64,000 bases of DNA. Source: Arthrobacter sp. fls2-241-R2A-200. GTDB lineage: Bacteria > Actinomycetota > Actinomycetes > Actinomycetales > Micrococcaceae. The notes under the pieces were generated by a model, which ran no database searches, was not told where the DNA came from, and was given only the letters and a program-made list of their open reading frames with translations. The stretch spans positions 1 through 64,000 of the forward strand of contig NZ_JARVRJ010000014.1 of assembly GCF_030209745.1 (NCBI RefSeq), given 5' to 3'. Positions 44,847 to 54,940 of this stretch are shown here, one piece after another. How positions within the stretch are numbered: position 1 is the first letter of the stretch; every line of letters begins with the position of its first letter. Both the position numbers and the translations under genes were made by a program.

Positions 44847-45740
44847 CTACTTGCTGAATCCGGCCGTCAGGCCACTCAGTAGCTGACGGCGGCCGAGCAC
44901 ATAAAGCACCAGGATGGGCAAGGTGCTGAGGACAACGGAGGCGAGCACTGCCGGGATGTTGACGCTGAACTCGCCTTGGAATGTCCACAACCCCAGGGGC
45001 AGGACGCGAAGCCCAGGGCTTTGGGTCAGCACGAGCGGGAGGAGGAACCCGTTCCACACCTGAAGCCCGTTGTATATAGCCACGGTGACAATTGCGGGCC
45101 TGGTCAGCGGCAACGCCAGCCGCCACAGGGTCTGCCACTCACTACAGCCGTCCAGACGCATTGATTCAAAGAGCTCGTTTGGTACGTCGCGAATGAAGTT
45201 GGACAGGATCAGAACCGTCAACGGAATGGCGAAAGCGATCGAGGGGAGCATGAGCGCCAGAAGGCTGTCGTACAAGTTGAACCGGATGATCATCAGGTAG
45301 ATCGGGATGATGGTGGCCTGGAGGGGGATTGCCAGGCCCATGAGGAACACGCCGTTCACCAGCTTGAGGAATCGGCCCTTGCCTCGGACGATCGCGAAAG
45401 CTGCCATGAAGGAGACCAGTACCGTGGGGATCACGGAACCTGCCGTGACGATGACACTGTTGAGGAAGTACCTGGCGAAGTCCGAATCCAGCACCAGTTG
45501 ATAATTTTCCAGGGTGGGAGACGACGGCGGCGCCAGCGGGTTCTGGCCGAAGTAGCCTGATTGCGTCTTCAAGCTGGTGATGACGATGTAGTAAACCGGA
45601 ATGATGATGATGGCGAGCCACATCCAGCCGCCGAGGCCTCCGACAATGTTCAGCCGCCGCATCCGGAATCCGAGGCCCTGCCGGGCTGTGGCCGGCGGGG
45701 TGGGCGTGGTTTCTTTGGCGCTGGTGAGGGTGGTGCTCAT
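44847..45740 (-). CDS. Carbohydrate ABC transporter permease (MalG type), 297 aa
   Basis: Six membrane helices with the EAA loop near ELFESMRLDGCSEWQTLWRLALPL. Inner-membrane channel half. ATG at 45738-45740 with GGAAGG upstream, just after the other permease. No ATPase gene is in the operon; a shared MsiK/MalK-like ATPase elsewhere is expected. Confidence 0.9.
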   Translation of the reverse strand: MSTTLTSAKETTPTPPATARQGLGFRMRRLNIVGGLGGWMWLAIIIIPVYYIVITSLKTQSGYFGQNPLAPPSSPTLENYQLVLDSDFARYFLNSVIVTAGSVIPTVLVSFMAAFAIVRGKGRFLKLVNGVFLMGLAIPLQATIIPIYLMIIRFNLYDSLLALMLPSIAFAIPLTVLILSNFIRDVPNELFESMRLDGCSEWQTLWRLALPLTRPAIVTVAIYNGLQVWNGFLLPLVLTQSPGLRVLPLGLWTFQGEFSVNIPAVLASVVLSTLPILVLYVLGRRQLLSGLTAGFSK

Positions 45741-45741
45741 C

Positions 45742-46683
45742 CTACAAACCTTCCAATTGGCTGCTCTGCTTGTCCTTGCCGCCAAGGCGCTGCAGGAACA
45801 GGGCCAGGACTAGGCCTATGACGACGAGGACAACGGCAATGACGCTCGCCGGCCCCATCAGGTTGGCCCGGAACCCGCGGAGGTACATGTCCAAGGCGAG
45901 GATCCGGGTGGAGTTCCCGGGGCCTCCGCCGGTGAGGACGAAGATCAGGTCGAAATACGTCAGGGATCCGACCACCATCAGGGTTGAGGAAGTGATGATG
46001 GTGTACTTCAGCTGCGGCAGCGTGATGCTGAAGAATTGCTTGACTGTTCCTGCCCCGTCAATTTGCGCGGCCTCATACAGGGACTTCGGGATCTGGCGGA
46101 CGCCACCTTGGTAGATGAGCGTGTGGAAGGGCACGAATTGCCAGGCAATGACGAAGATGACCAGGCCTACGGCGAGTTGCGGCACGCCCAGCCAGTCCTG
46201 GGCGAGGAGCGGCAGCCCCAAGCCCGTGGCCAGACCGAAATTTGGGTCGAGCAACGCCTTGTAGGCAATGGCTACGGCAGCAGAAGAGAGGAGCAACGGA
46301 AGGAAGTACAGGACTGCCAACGCCGCCCGGTAGCGCTGGCTTCCGGCGGTGAAGACTCCGAGCAGCAGGCTAATGGGGGTCTGGACCAGCCATGAAGCGA
46401 TCATGATGAGGAAGGTCAGCCCCAAGGAGTTATAGAGGCCCGGATCCGAAAAAACGGACAGCCAATTGCTCAGGCCGGCCGATCCAATAGCGCCGATACC
46501 GTCCCAGCTGGTGAAACTGAGGATGATCACACCAACGAGTGGAACGATGGCGAACACCACGAAGACGACCAGGGCGGGCAACGTCAGCCAGGCAAGGCCG
46601 CCACCTTTGTACCCGCGAGTGCCGACGGGCCCGCCTGCGGCCGCCATGGAGGACTTTTCTGCAGTGGAGACAGCGTTACTCAT
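45742..46683 (-). CDS. Carbohydrate ABC transporter permease (MalF type), 313 aa
   Basis: Six to seven helices; EAA loop in SLYEAAQIDGAGTVKQFFSITLPQL. Forms the channel with the following permease. The ATG overlaps the end of the binding-protein gene. N-terminal 30 residues are cytoplasmic and Ala/Gly-rich. Confidence 0.9.
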   Translation of the reverse strand: MSNAVSTAEKSSMAAAGGPVGTRGYKGGGLAWLTLPALVVFVVFAIVPLVGVIILSFTSWDGIGAIGSAGLSNWLSVFSDPGLYNSLGLTFLIMIASWLVQTPISLLLGVFTAGSQRYRAALAVLYFLPLLLSSAAVAIAYKALLDPNFGLATGLGLPLLAQDWLGVPQLAVGLVIFVIAWQFVPFHTLIYQGGVRQIPKSLYEAAQIDGAGTVKQFFSITLPQLKYTIITSSTLMVVGSLTYFDLIFVLTGGGPGNSTRILALDMYLRGFRANLMGPASVIAVVLVVIGLVLALFLQRLGGKDKQSSQLEGL

Positions 46684-48005
46684 TTGCCCAGGGTGGCATT
46701 CATGTTTTGGGCGAATTGCTGCGGCGTGATTGATTTCAGGAAGAGTTGATCGATGTTGTTCAGCAACGCCTCAGCGGCAGTCGGACTCAGCGCCTGGTCC
46801 CAAGACTGTTGGAAGTTGGGAGCGTTCTTGGCCATGTCGTAGACGAAGTTGAGGAAATCCTTGTCCGCCGAAGTGCTGAGTTTGTCCTCGATGCCGTTGA
46901 CGATGGGAACGGAACCGGTGTTGACGTAGGCCGTGAGGACCGTGTCGGTCAGGATCCCATCCTTGAAGAACTTCTTGGCTGACTCCTTCTCCGCATCGCT
47001 GGCCTTGGACGAGATGGACATGTATTGGGCCGGGTTTCCCACGCCATTCTTGGGGTCGCCCTTGCCGCCGGCGACGGTCGGGAAGTTGACGAAGCCCAGC
47101 TTTCCGTTCTGGACGAAGTTCTGCCCGTCCTTTTTCATGGAGCCATAGGTCCAGGAACCGTGCAGCATCATTGCTGCCTTGCCAGTGAACAGAAGTGCTT
47201 GATCGGCGTTGGAGTCTGCGGTGATGGAGGAGAAGCCCTTGATGAATCCATCGGCCGAAACGAGTTCCTGAATTTTGGTGCCGGTCTCGATCACTGCCGG
47301 GTCCATCCATGCGTTGGGTTTGCCTTCGAAAATGGCCTTGAACACGCCCGCGCCGCCGATGCGGTCCAACAGGTACTCCAGCCACATCATTGATGTCCAT
47401 CGCGACTGGCCTCCCAACGCGAATGGTGCCACTCCCATGCCATTGAAGGTCTTGACCAGCGACATGATGTCGTCCCACGTTTTGGGAGGCTGAACGCCGG
47501 CCTTGGCGAAGAGCTCCTTGTTGTAGAAGAGGACAATGGGGGCAATGTATTGGTTGGGTATGGCGTAGATCTTGCCGTTGACCGTGGCTGCACCAAAGAC
47601 GGAGGGGAAGAACTTGTTTTTCACGTCCGGGTTCTGGTCGAACCAGCTTGTTAGGTCATCCACCTGGTTGGCCTCGGCGTATGCCTTCAGAGTGCCGCCG
47701 CCCCAGCCATAGATGATGGTGGGAGCTTGCCCGGCACCGATGGCGGTCTTGATCTTGGTCTTGTAAGCATCGTTCTGGAAGAACGTGGTGGAAATCTTGT
47801 TGTTCGGGTTGGCCGAGTTGAAAGCGTCAACGGCCTTCTGCTCGATTGTCTGGTTAGGCTCGCCGGTCAAATACCACATGCTCGCCCCGCCGCCACTGGA
47901 GGAGCCGGGGCCGGAAGTCCCACAGGCTGTGGTGGTCACGGCGGCCAGGGGAACGAGGGCAGCAAGGGCGAGAAAGGAGCGCCGGGATGTTTGGGATTGC
48001 TTCAT
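46680..48005 (-). CDS. ABC sugar-binding lipoprotein, 441 aa
   Basis: Signal peptide with SRRSFLALAALVPLAAV and a lipobox Cys in TTTACGTS (about residue 28), so the protein is lipid-anchored outside the membrane. The rest is a family 1 solute-binding protein (GGQSRWTSMMWLEYLL, GKAAMMLHGSWTYGSM). GGAG site before the ATG. First gene of the operon, downstream of the operator at 48052-48073. Confidence 0.92.
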   Translation of the reverse strand: MKQSQTSRRSFLALAALVPLAAVTTTACGTSGPGSSSGGGASMWYLTGEPNQTIEQKAVDAFNSANPNNKISTTFFQNDAYKTKIKTAIGAGQAPTIIYGWGGGTLKAYAEANQVDDLTSWFDQNPDVKNKFFPSVFGAATVNGKIYAIPNQYIAPIVLFYNKELFAKAGVQPPKTWDDIMSLVKTFNGMGVAPFALGGQSRWTSMMWLEYLLDRIGGAGVFKAIFEGKPNAWMDPAVIETGTKIQELVSADGFIKGFSSITADSNADQALLFTGKAAMMLHGSWTYGSMKKDGQNFVQNGKLGFVNFPTVAGGKGDPKNGVGNPAQYMSISSKASDAEKESAKKFFKDGILTDTVLTAYVNTGSVPIVNGIEDKLSTSADKDFLNFVYDMAKNAPNFQQSWDQALSPTAAEALLNNIDQLFLKSITPQQFAQNMNATLGK

Positions 48006-48051
48006 TGCTTCTCCAATTTAAAGTCGCTTCAGGGAACTGGCATCTATTGGC

Positions 48052-48073
48052 AAATTCTCGAAATATTTCGAAA
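48052..48073. promoter_or_regulatory. LacI operator copy 1 (sugar operon side)
   Basis: Contains the perfect 14-base palindrome TCGAAATATTTCGA at 48058-48071, 47 bases upstream of the binding-protein start. The 22-base site recurs at 48203-48224 with three differences. Palindromes of this kind are typical of LacI-family regulators; the LacI gene is adjacent. Confidence 0.75.
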
Positions 48074-48202
48074 CAAGCGAATTAGATCACGACCTAAACT
48101 AATCGGGTTGGTGCGCACCGTCAAGGGTTTTTTCGAAGACTCGCCGGGCCCGGCGAGTCTTGTTGACCCGGTCCTGGGAATTCGTCAGAATGAAGCCACG
48201 AT

Positions 48203-48224
48203 AAATTCTCGAAAGATTGCGAAC
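48203..48224. promoter_or_regulatory. LacI operator copy 2 (regulator side)
   Basis: AAATTCTCGAAAGATTGCGA and two more bases match copy 1 at 19 of 22 positions. It ends four bases before the LacI ATG, so binding would block the regulator's own transcription or a leaderless start. Confidence 0.7.
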
Positions 48225-48228
48225 GCTC

Positions 48229-49275
48229 ATGGTCACTGCAGCTAGTGGGACGAAAGCCACGTTGGCGACCATCGCCCGCGAAGCCGGCGTCTCGGCCCCC
48301 ACCGTTTCCAAGGTCGTCAACGGACGTGACGATGTTGCCCCCAAAACCAGGGCGCGTGTGCTGGCTGCGCTCGAACAGGTGGGGTATCAATCGCCGGTAC
48401 AGCGCCGATCCGTCGCGGACCTTACCCCGGTGGTCGAGGTCGTCGTCGACGTCCTCGACTCCGGATACACGATCGAGGTGCTCGCCGGCATCCTCGCCTT
48501 TGCGGCGAGCGCCGACGTCGAGATTCTTGTGAGCGTGACGGACCCCTCCGGCCGCCCAAGCCCGGAACGTCGCGCCCAGCGGATCGCCGATGCAGGCAGG
48601 GCCGGCATGATCGTTGTGACGTCCGCCTTCAGTGAAGCGCAACTGCACGCGTTCCGGCGTCGTCACATTCCGGTGGTCGTCATAGACCCGCTCAATCCAC
48701 CCTCGGCAGATGTGGTGAGCGTGGGGACGACCAACTGGGCCGGCGGCAAGGCGGCAACTGAGCATTTGCTGGATTTGGGTCACCGGCGCATCGCCTATAT
48801 CGGTGGCATAGAGGCGGCCGAGTGCAATCAGGCCCGACTGCACGGATACATGGCCGCACTGATGGCGCGGGGCCTTCCCGTGGAGCCCCGGTACATTGTT
48901 TCCGGCGGGAAATTCCGGCGGGAGAGCGGTGTGGCGGGATTTCAGCAGTTGCTGGAGCTGGAACAGCGCCCAACGGCAATTTTTGCGGGAAGTGACAGCA
49001 TCGCCCTGGGTGTCCTCAGCGAAGCCGTGCGGCAAGGCGTGAGCATTCCCCGCGACATTAGCCTCATTGGATTCGACGGCACCAGGCAAGGGGAGGAGTC
49101 AGTCCCTCCGCTGAGTTCTGTCGCCCAACCGTTGGAGGAAATGGGTCGTGCGGCGCTGCGGTCGGTGCTGCGCCAAGCTCGGGGGGAAGTATTGGACTCC
49201 CACCGCGTGGAACTTGCCACGCAAGTGGTCGTTCGCGGTTCCACGGCGCCTCCTGCTGGGGAACAGCCAGCCTAG
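48229..49275 (+). CDS. LacI-family transcriptional regulator, 348 aa
   Basis: Helix-turn-helix ATLATIAREAGVSAPTVSKVVNG near residues 10-32 and hinge-adjacent LAALEQVGYQ, then a periplasmic-binding-like effector domain (IAYIGGIEAAECNQAR, AIFAGSDSIALGVL, DISLIGFDGT). Divergent from the sugar operon and probably its repressor. The ATG at 48229 has no ribosome site; a TTG at 48217 would add four residues. Leaderless translation is likely. Confidence 0.92.
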   Translation: MVTAASGTKATLATIAREAGVSAPTVSKVVNGRDDVAPKTRARVLAALEQVGYQSPVQRRSVADLTPVVEVVVDVLDSGYTIEVLAGILAFAASADVEILVSVTDPSGRPSPERRAQRIADAGRAGMIVVTSAFSEAQLHAFRRRHIPVVVIDPLNPPSADVVSVGTTNWAGGKAATEHLLDLGHRRIAYIGGIEAAECNQARLHGYMAALMARGLPVEPRYIVSGGKFRRESGVAGFQQLLELEQRPTAIFAGSDSIALGVLSEAVRQGVSIPRDISLIGFDGTRQGEESVPPLSSVAQPLEEMGRAALRSVLRQARGEVLDSHRVELATQVVVRGSTAPPAGEQPA

Positions 49276-49353
49276 GCAGAGCCCCTAGGGCCGCCGCCGT
49301 CGGGCTTGAACGGCGCGTTCGCAGCCCTGAGCCGAGGCTGGGATACTTGGACT

Positions 49354-50538
49354 ATGCAGCCGCGCAAGATCGTCATCCTCGGGTCCACCGGTTCCATCGG
49401 CACGCAGGCGATCGACGTCGTCGACGCCAGCCCGCACCTTTTCGAGGTGGTTGCCCTGAGCGCTGGCGGCGGCAACCTCGAACTCATCGCGCAACAGGCC
49501 GTCCACACACGGGCTCAGGCCGTCGGCATCGCCGAAGGGGACGCTGGGAGCTTGGAGCAACTGATCAACGCCGCCGCTGGCCAAGCAGGTTTGCGCAACT
49601 TCCGCCCGGAGATCTTCGTCGGCCCCAACGCCTCCACGCAGATCGCGGCCATTGAGTGCGACGTCGTCCTCAACGGCATCACCGGTTCCATTGGACTGGC
49701 GCCCACGCTCGCTGCCCTCGGCACGCGTGCCACGTTGGCCTTGGCCAACAAGGAATCGCTGATAGTGGGCGGTTCCCTGGTTAAAGCTGCGGCACATGAC
49801 GGGCAAATAGTCCCCGTTGATTCCGAGCATTCGGCGATCGCCCAGTGCCTGCGTTCAGGCACCCCCCGGGAAGTGGACAAACTGATCCTCACTGCTTCCG
49901 GCGGGCCGTTCCGGGGGCGTTCGCGGGAACAGCTTCGCGATGTCACACCGCAGGAGGCGCTCGCCCACCCCACCTGGGACATGGGCCTCATGGTCACCAC
50001 CAACTCGGCAAGCCTGGTCAACAAGGGCTTGGAAGTGATCGAGGCGCATTTGCTGTTCGACGTTCCCCTGGACAGGATCGACGTCGTAGTCCATCCGCAG
50101 TCAGTGGTCCACTCGATGGTCCAGTTCGTGGACGGCTCCATTATCGCGCAAGCTTCGCCTCCGGACATGCGGTTGCCGATTGCCTTGGGGCTTGGCTGGC
50201 CAGACCGGGTGCCCGGCGCCGCGACGCCCTGCGATTGGAGCCAAGCCACCAGTTGGACGTTCGAGCCGTTGGATAGCGTTGCGTTTCCCGCAGTGGACCT
50301 CGCCAAGGATGCCGCGAAGCAAGGCAGCACCTATCCGGCCGTGTTCAATGCTGCCAACGAGGAAGCCGTGACTGCTTTCCACGGAGGGCACATCCGCTTC
50401 ACGGACATCGTGGACACTGTGGAGTCCGTACTCAGCGAACATTCAGGTTCCTCGGAGCTAACAGTGGAGTCCGTGCTGGATGCTGAGAAGTGGGCACGCA
50501 CCCGGACCCATGATCGTTTAGCCACCAGCGCCCGTTAG
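49354..50538 (+). CDS. dxr: 1-deoxy-D-xylulose 5-phosphate reductoisomerase
   Basis: Second step of the MEP isoprenoid pathway. NADPH motif [19 protein letters not shown]; catalytic region [27 protein letters not shown] and ASGGPFRG; family-length 394 aa from the ATG at 49354. An upstream ATG at 49306 would add 16 residues without a ribosome site. The later MEP gene ispG follows at 52278. Confidence 0.96.
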   Translation: MQPRKIVILGSTGSIGTQAIDVVDASPHLFEVVALSAGGGNLELIAQQAVHTRAQAVGIAEGDAGSLEQLINAAAGQAGLRNFRPEIFVGPNASTQIAAIECDVVLNGITGSIGLAPTLAALGTRATLALANKESLIVGGSLVKAAAHDGQIVPVDSEHSAIAQCLRSGTPREVDKLILTASGGPFRGRSREQLRDVTPQEALAHPTWDMGLMVTTNSASLVNKGLEVIEAHLLFDVPLDRIDVVVHPQSVVHSMVQFVDGSIIAQASPPDMRLPIALGLGWPDRVPGAATPCDWSQATSWTFEPLDSVAFPAVDLAKDAAKQGSTYPAVFNAANEEAVTAFHGGHIRFTDIVDTVESVLSEHSGSSELTVESVLDAEKWARTRTHDRLATSAR

Positions 50539-50570
50539 CAGCATCTTTTTATGGAAGCAGTCCCATCGGT

Positions 50571-51902
50571 ATGAATCCCGTCCTTCTTTTCATCCTCGGA
50601 GTCGTCTTCGTCGCCCTCGGCGTCGCGATTTCCATTGCCCTTCACGAGGTGGGCCACCTGGTGCCCGCGAAACTCTTCAAGGTGCGCGTCACTAAGTACA
50701 TGATCGGGTTCGGCCCCACCATCTGGTCCACGAAGCGGGGCGAGACGGAGTACGGCTTCAAGGCCCTGCCTTTGGGCGGTTACGTCGCCATGATCGGCAT
50801 GTATCCACCGAACAAGGACGACGGCGGTGTCAGGCCTTCGAGTACCGGAATGTTTCAAACGCTCGCTACCGAAGCGCGGTCCATGGCACACGAGGAAGTT
50901 GGTCCCGCGGACGAGGCCCGCGTTTTCTACAAACTTCCCGTGTGGAAGAAGATCATCATCATGTTGGGCGGGCCCGCCATGAACATGCTCATCGGGTTGG
51001 TCTTGCTGGCCGTGCTCTTGATGGGTTTTGGTGTTGCCACTGCCACCACCACGATCGCAGACGTCTCCAAGTGCCAGGTGGCTGCCGGGAAAACGGTGGA
51101 TCCCAATTCCAGCGACTGCAAACTTACGCCCGCTGCGGCCGCTGGACTCCAACCGAATGACACCATCAAATCCTTCGACGGTAGGCCGGTCACCAGTTGG
51201 GACGAGCTCACCGGCTGGATCCGGGCATCGGCCGGGAAGGCCGTCGCCATCACGGTGGAACGCAACGGCTCCGAAGTCACGACGTCCGTGACGCCCGTTT
51301 TGTCTTCCAGGCCAGTGGTTGGTGCCGATGGCCGGCAAGAACAGGATCCCAGTGGTGCCCTGAAGTACCAGGAGGTCGGCTTCCTCGGGATCGGCGCCCA
51401 AAGCGCCTTGGTGCCGCAACCGGCGTCCTCCGTCTTGCCCATGGCGGGGCAGAACATCGCCCAAATATCCGGCGTCATCTTCAATCTGCCGGCCCGGGTG
51501 GTGGGAGTCGCGAAAGCGGCGTTCAGCGCCGAGCCGCGGGATCCAAACGGCCCTATCAGCGTGGTGGGTGTCGGGCGGGTTGCCGGCGAGGTAGCGGCCA
51601 TGGAACAGGTGCCCTTGCAGGCCCGCATCGGTACCCTTGTGGGGTTGCTGGCCGGCCTCAATTTCGCCTTGGCAATCTTCAACCTGGTGCCGTTGCTGCC
51701 TCTCGACGGCGGACATGTGGCCGGAGCGCTGTACGAAGGAGCCCGGCGTCGTGTGGCCAAATGGCGAGGCAAACCGGACCCTGGCGCGTTCGACATCGCG
51801 AAGTTGTTGCCGGCAACCTACGTCGTGGCCGCATTACTGATGGCCATGAGCGCGTTGCTGATCTATGCCGATATCGTCAAGCCCGTGAACATCTTCGGCT
51901 AA
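50571..51902 (+). CDS. Site-2 protease, M50 family (RseP type), 443 aa
   Basis: Intramembrane zinc protease. HEVGH (residues 26-30) in helix 1, GFGPTIWS, a PDZ domain (about residues 175-250, with PAAAAGLQPNDTIKSFDG), and LVPLLPLDGGHV with the third zinc ligand. Role probably in anti-sigma-factor or membrane-protein turnover. It lies between dxr and ispG, as in most actinobacteria. Confidence 0.94.
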   Translation: MNPVLLFILGVVFVALGVAISIALHEVGHLVPAKLFKVRVTKYMIGFGPTIWSTKRGETEYGFKALPLGGYVAMIGMYPPNKDDGGVRPSSTGMFQTLATEARSMAHEEVGPADEARVFYKLPVWKKIIIMLGGPAMNMLIGLVLLAVLLMGFGVATATTTIADVSKCQVAAGKTVDPNSSDCKLTPAAAAGLQPNDTIKSFDGRPVTSWDELTGWIRASAGKAVAITVERNGSEVTTSVTPVLSSRPVVGADGRQEQDPSGALKYQEVGFLGIGAQSALVPQPASSVLPMAGQNIAQISGVIFNLPARVVGVAKAAFSAEPRDPNGPISVVGVGRVAGEVAAMEQVPLQARIGTLVGLLAGLNFALAIFNLVPLLPLDGGHVAGALYEGARRRVAKWRGKPDPGAFDIAKLLPATYVVAALLMAMSALLIYADIVKPVNIFG

Positions 51903-51924
51903 AGCGGCGGGATAGGCTAGTCCC

Positions 51925-52218
51925 ATGACTGTTTTTGCCGTTGAGTACGTATACGTCGCAGAATCCGATGCCGTCCGTGATGAGACCCGGCCAGCCCACC
52001 GTGCTTGGCTCGGTGACTTGGCTGAGGCTGGACAGCTGTTGGCCAGTGGCCCGTACGGTGACGGTGCCGGAGCGCTCCTGGTGTTCAAGGCTGCAGGCGA
52101 AGCCGCCCTTACCGATCTCCTCATGAAGGATCCGTTCGCTGAGGCCGGGGTCATTGCCGGCATCCGTACCACCGAGTGGTCTCCCGTCATCGGCCTTCTG
52201 GCTGAGCACGCTTCCTAA
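51925..52218 (+). CDS. YciI-family protein, 97 aa
   Basis: Small dimeric alpha/beta-barrel: [38 protein letters not shown] and DPFAEAGV. The DPF motif and conserved His are family marks. Biochemical role generally unknown. ATG 22 bases after the site-2 protease stop. Same strand as the isoprenoid genes. Confidence 0.88.
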   Translation: MTVFAVEYVYVAESDAVRDETRPAHRAWLGDLAEAGQLLASGPYGDGAGALLVFKAAGEAALTDLLMKDPFAEAGVIAGIRTTEWSPVIGLLAEHAS

Positions 52219-52277
52219 AAGGCTCTTCACCCCAACGATTCACCACACAACGATTCACCCCAACCCAAGGAGTCCAC

Positions 52278-53444
52278 GTGACCTCGGTCAGCCTGGGAAT
52301 GCCAGCCGCCCCACCCCCCGTCCTGGCACCGCGCCGCAAGACTCGCCAAATCAAGGTAGGGTCCGTTGGCGTTGGATCAGACTCACCCATCAGTGTGCAG
52401 TCCATGACCACGACTCCCACCACGGACATCAACGCAACACTGCAGCAGATCGCCGAACTGACGGCTTCCGGTTGCGACATTGTCCGCGTTGCGTGTCCCT
52501 CTGCCGACGATGCCGAAGCGTTGCCGATCATCGCGCGCAAATCCCAGATCCCGGTCATTGCGGACATCCACTTCCAGCCGAAGTACGTCTTTGCCGCCAT
52601 CGAAGCCGGATGCGCGGCCGTCCGCGTGAATCCGGGAAACATCCGTAAATTCGATGACCAAGTCAAAGAGATCGCGGCCGCAGCCAAGGATCACGGCACC
52701 TCCATCCGGATCGGCGTCAATGCCGGTTCCCTGGAGCCGGGCATCATGAAGAAATACGGCAAGGCCACTCCGGAAGCCCTGGTTGAATCAGCCGTCTGGG
52801 AAGCCTCGCTCTTCGAAGAGCACGGCTTCCACGATTTCAAGATTTCCGTCAAGCACAACGACCCCGTGATCATGGTGGCCGCTTACGAGATGCTCGCCGA
52901 AAAGGGCGATTGGCCCCTGCACTTGGGTGTCACGGAAGCGGGGCCGGCGTTCCAAGGCACCATCAAATCCGCCACCGCCTTCGGTGCGTTGCTCTCCCGC
53001 GGAATCGGCGACACCATCCGTGTTTCGCTCTCAGCTCCGCCGGTGGAGGAAATCAAGGTTGGCAACCAGATCCTGCAGTCCTTGAACCTGCGCCCACGCA
53101 AGCTTGAAATCGTCTCTTGCCCGTCCTGTGGCCGCGCGCAGGTTGACGTGTACACGTTGGCCGAGCAGGTGACCGCCGGTTTGGAAGGCATGGAGGTCCC
53201 GCTCCGGGTCGCTGTCATGGGCTGCGTTGTCAACGGTCCTGGCGAAGCACGTGAAGCTGATCTCGGTGTCGCCTCCGGAAATGGCAAAGGCCAGATTTTC
53301 GTCAAGGGCGAAGTCATCAAGACTGTGCCCGAGAGCCAGATTGTTGAGACACTGATCGAAGAAGCCATGCGCATCGCTGAAGAGATTGGGGAGGCCGGTG
53401 GCGAAGATGCTGTCAAAGGTGGCCCCGTGGTTAGCGTCTCGTAA
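52278..53444 (+). CDS. ispG: 4-hydroxy-3-methylbut-2-enyl diphosphate synthase
   Basis: [4Fe-4S] enzyme of the MEP pathway (also called GcpE). [20 protein letters not shown] near the start, and cluster cysteines in [10 protein letters not shown] and [13 protein letters not shown] start with AAGGAG eight bases before it. 388 aa, family length. Confidence 0.97.
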   Translation: MTSVSLGMPAAPPPVLAPRRKTRQIKVGSVGVGSDSPISVQSMTTTPTTDINATLQQIAELTASGCDIVRVACPSADDAEALPIIARKSQIPVIADIHFQPKYVFAAIEAGCAAVRVNPGNIRKFDDQVKEIAAAAKDHGTSIRIGVNAGSLEPGIMKKYGKATPEALVESAVWEASLFEEHGFHDFKISVKHNDPVIMVAAYEMLAEKGDWPLHLGVTEAGPAFQGTIKSATAFGALLSRGIGDTIRVSLSAPPVEEIKVGNQILQSLNLRPRKLEIVSCPSCGRAQVDVYTLAEQVTAGLEGMEVPLRVAVMGCVVNGPGEAREADLGVASGNGKGQIFVKGEVIKTVPESQIVETLIEEAMRIAEEIGEAGGEDAVKGGPVVSVS

Positions 53445-54282
53445 CGGGACCGGCCTGGGAGTCAGGGTGCTCGGCAGCGCCGACACCCCGGCTCTTCGCG
53501 CTCTGGCGCAGGAAGATCCGGTGGCGAACGTCTTTATCCTGGCGCAACTTGACAGTACCGGGACGGCGGCTCCAACCAGCGCCGGCGCAAGTATTTTTGG
53601 AGTGTTCGACGACGGAAACCTTCTGGGCGCCTGCTGGGCGGGGGCCAACTTGGTTCCGATCCAGCTGGACCCGGCGTTGGCGCGGCACGTGGCGGGCGCG
53701 GCCCATCAGACGGGCCGCCGCTATGCCTCGATCTTCGGGTCCGCTGAGTCCGTGCTGGCCCTGTACTCCGTTTTCGAACAGTTGGGCCACCCGGCGCACG
53801 AGGTCCGGTCATGCCAGCCACTCCTTGCCATATCGGGAAGCCCGGCCATCGGCGCGAACCCGGCGCTGACCGTTGCTACCATGGAGGATTTTGACCGCCT
53901 CCTGCCGGCCTGTGCGGCGATGTTCGAGGAGGAAGTCGGCTACTCGCCGTTTCTCGGTGGCCAGGAGTTTTACAGTCGACGGGTGGCAGGCCTCATCAGG
54001 CAAGGGCACTCGTTGGTACATATCCAGGACGGCACCGTGGTCTTCAAAGCCGAGCTCGGTGCTGTGACTCCGGACGTCACCCAAGTTCAGGGTGTATGGA
54101 TGAATCCTGGATTACGTGGCCACGGCCGGAGCGCCGGGTACATGGCCGCCGTCGTGAATCTCTCCCGCACGTTCGCCCCGGTGACGAGCCTGTACGTGAA
54201 CGATTACAACGCCAAAGCACGGGCCGCTTACGAGCGTGTTGGTTTCGAACAAGTTGGTACCTTCGCGACGGTGCTCTTCTAG
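53407..54282 (+). CDS. GNAT N-acetyltransferase with DUF4081, 291 aa
   Basis: The N-terminal domain (DUF4081) ends near residue 130; the GNAT acetyl-CoA fold shows [21 protein letters not shown] (pyrophosphate loop) and [21 protein letters not shown]. The ATG at 53407 lies inside the end of ispG; a GTG- or ATG-like start at 53386 is also open. Substrate unknown. Common after ispG in Arthrobacter. Confidence 0.85.
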   Translation: MLSKVAPWLASRNGTGLGVRVLGSADTPALRALAQEDPVANVFILAQLDSTGTAAPTSAGASIFGVFDDGNLLGACWAGANLVPIQLDPALARHVAGAAHQTGRRYASIFGSAESVLALYSVFEQLGHPAHEVRSCQPLLAISGSPAIGANPALTVATMEDFDRLLPACAAMFEEEVGYSPFLGGQEFYSRRVAGLIRQGHSLVHIQDGTVVFKAELGAVTPDVTQVQGVWMNPGLRGHGRSAGYMAAVVNLSRTFAPVTSLYVNDYNAKARAAYERVGFEQVGTFATVLF

Positions 54283-54290
54283 GCCCATCG

Positions 54291-54344
54291 GGCTACATGG
54301 GGGAAGCGGGCTACATGGGAGAAGCGGGCTACATGGGGGAGTCG
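54291..54344. repeat. Three tandem 18-base repeats at the TetR stop
   Basis: GGCTACATGGGGGAAGCG, then a copy with one change, then a copy with two changes (54291-54308, 54309-54326, 54327-54344). On the minus strand each unit carries the TAG stop after SPM. Short unit and high identity suggest recent slippage. Confidence 0.85.
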
Positions 54345-54940
54345 AGGTCGCCGGTGAGGTACCGCTGGATGTTTGGGGCCACCATGCGGATCACTTCCTC
54401 TTGCGTTGCGGAGGCGATCGGCTCCAAGCGCACCACATAGCGGACTAGCATCAGGCCCACCACCTGCGTGGCCACGAGGTTGCCGCGCATCCTCACCTCT
54501 TGGGCAGGGCCTGGAAGCCCCACCATCAAGCGCGTCAGGATGGTCCTGTTCACCATCTCCCGCATGAGGGCCGTCTTCGCCGTGGAGCCCAGCGTTCCGC
54601 GGACAAACGCGATGAGGCCATGGTGCGCCGGGCCCTCCCAGAGGAGCAGCACCGCCCGGACGATCGCCTCCGCGCGCCTGCTTGGGCTGGAGGTTTCGAC
54701 GTCGGCAAGGAACACCGCCGGGTCCGCCGGCAACTCGACGCTGGAGGCGAACAACTCGTCCTTCCCCTTGAAGAAGTGGTGCACCATGGCCGGATCGACG
54801 GCGGCTTCCCGCGCTACTTGTCGGAGGCTGGTGCCGTCAAAGCCCTGCTCGGCGAACAACTTGCGCGCGGCAGCAAGGATGTCGTCACGGGAGTGATCGC
54901 CGGCGCTGCGACGGCCTCGTCGGACCCCCTGGAAGCTCAC
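54329..54940 (-). CDS. TetR-family regulator of the ABC exporter, 203 aa
   Basis: Helix-turn-helix near residues 15-60: RDDILAAARKLFAEQGFDGTS and VAREAAVDPAMVHHFFKGKDE. GTG start in a GTGA overlap with the permease, so ATPase, permease and regulator form one unit. It probably binds the palindrome at 56530-56549 and represses its own operon. The gene ends inside the 18-base repeats. Confidence 0.9.
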   Translation of the reverse strand: MSFQGVRRGRRSAGDHSRDDILAAARKLFAEQGFDGTSLRQVAREAAVDPAMVHHFFKGKDELFASSVELPADPAVFLADVETSSPSRRAEAIVRAVLLLWEGPAHHGLIAFVRGTLGSTAKTALMREMVNRTILTRLMVGLPGPAQEVRMRGNLVATQVVGLMLVRYVVRLEPIASATQEEVIRMVAPNIQRYLTGDLDSPM

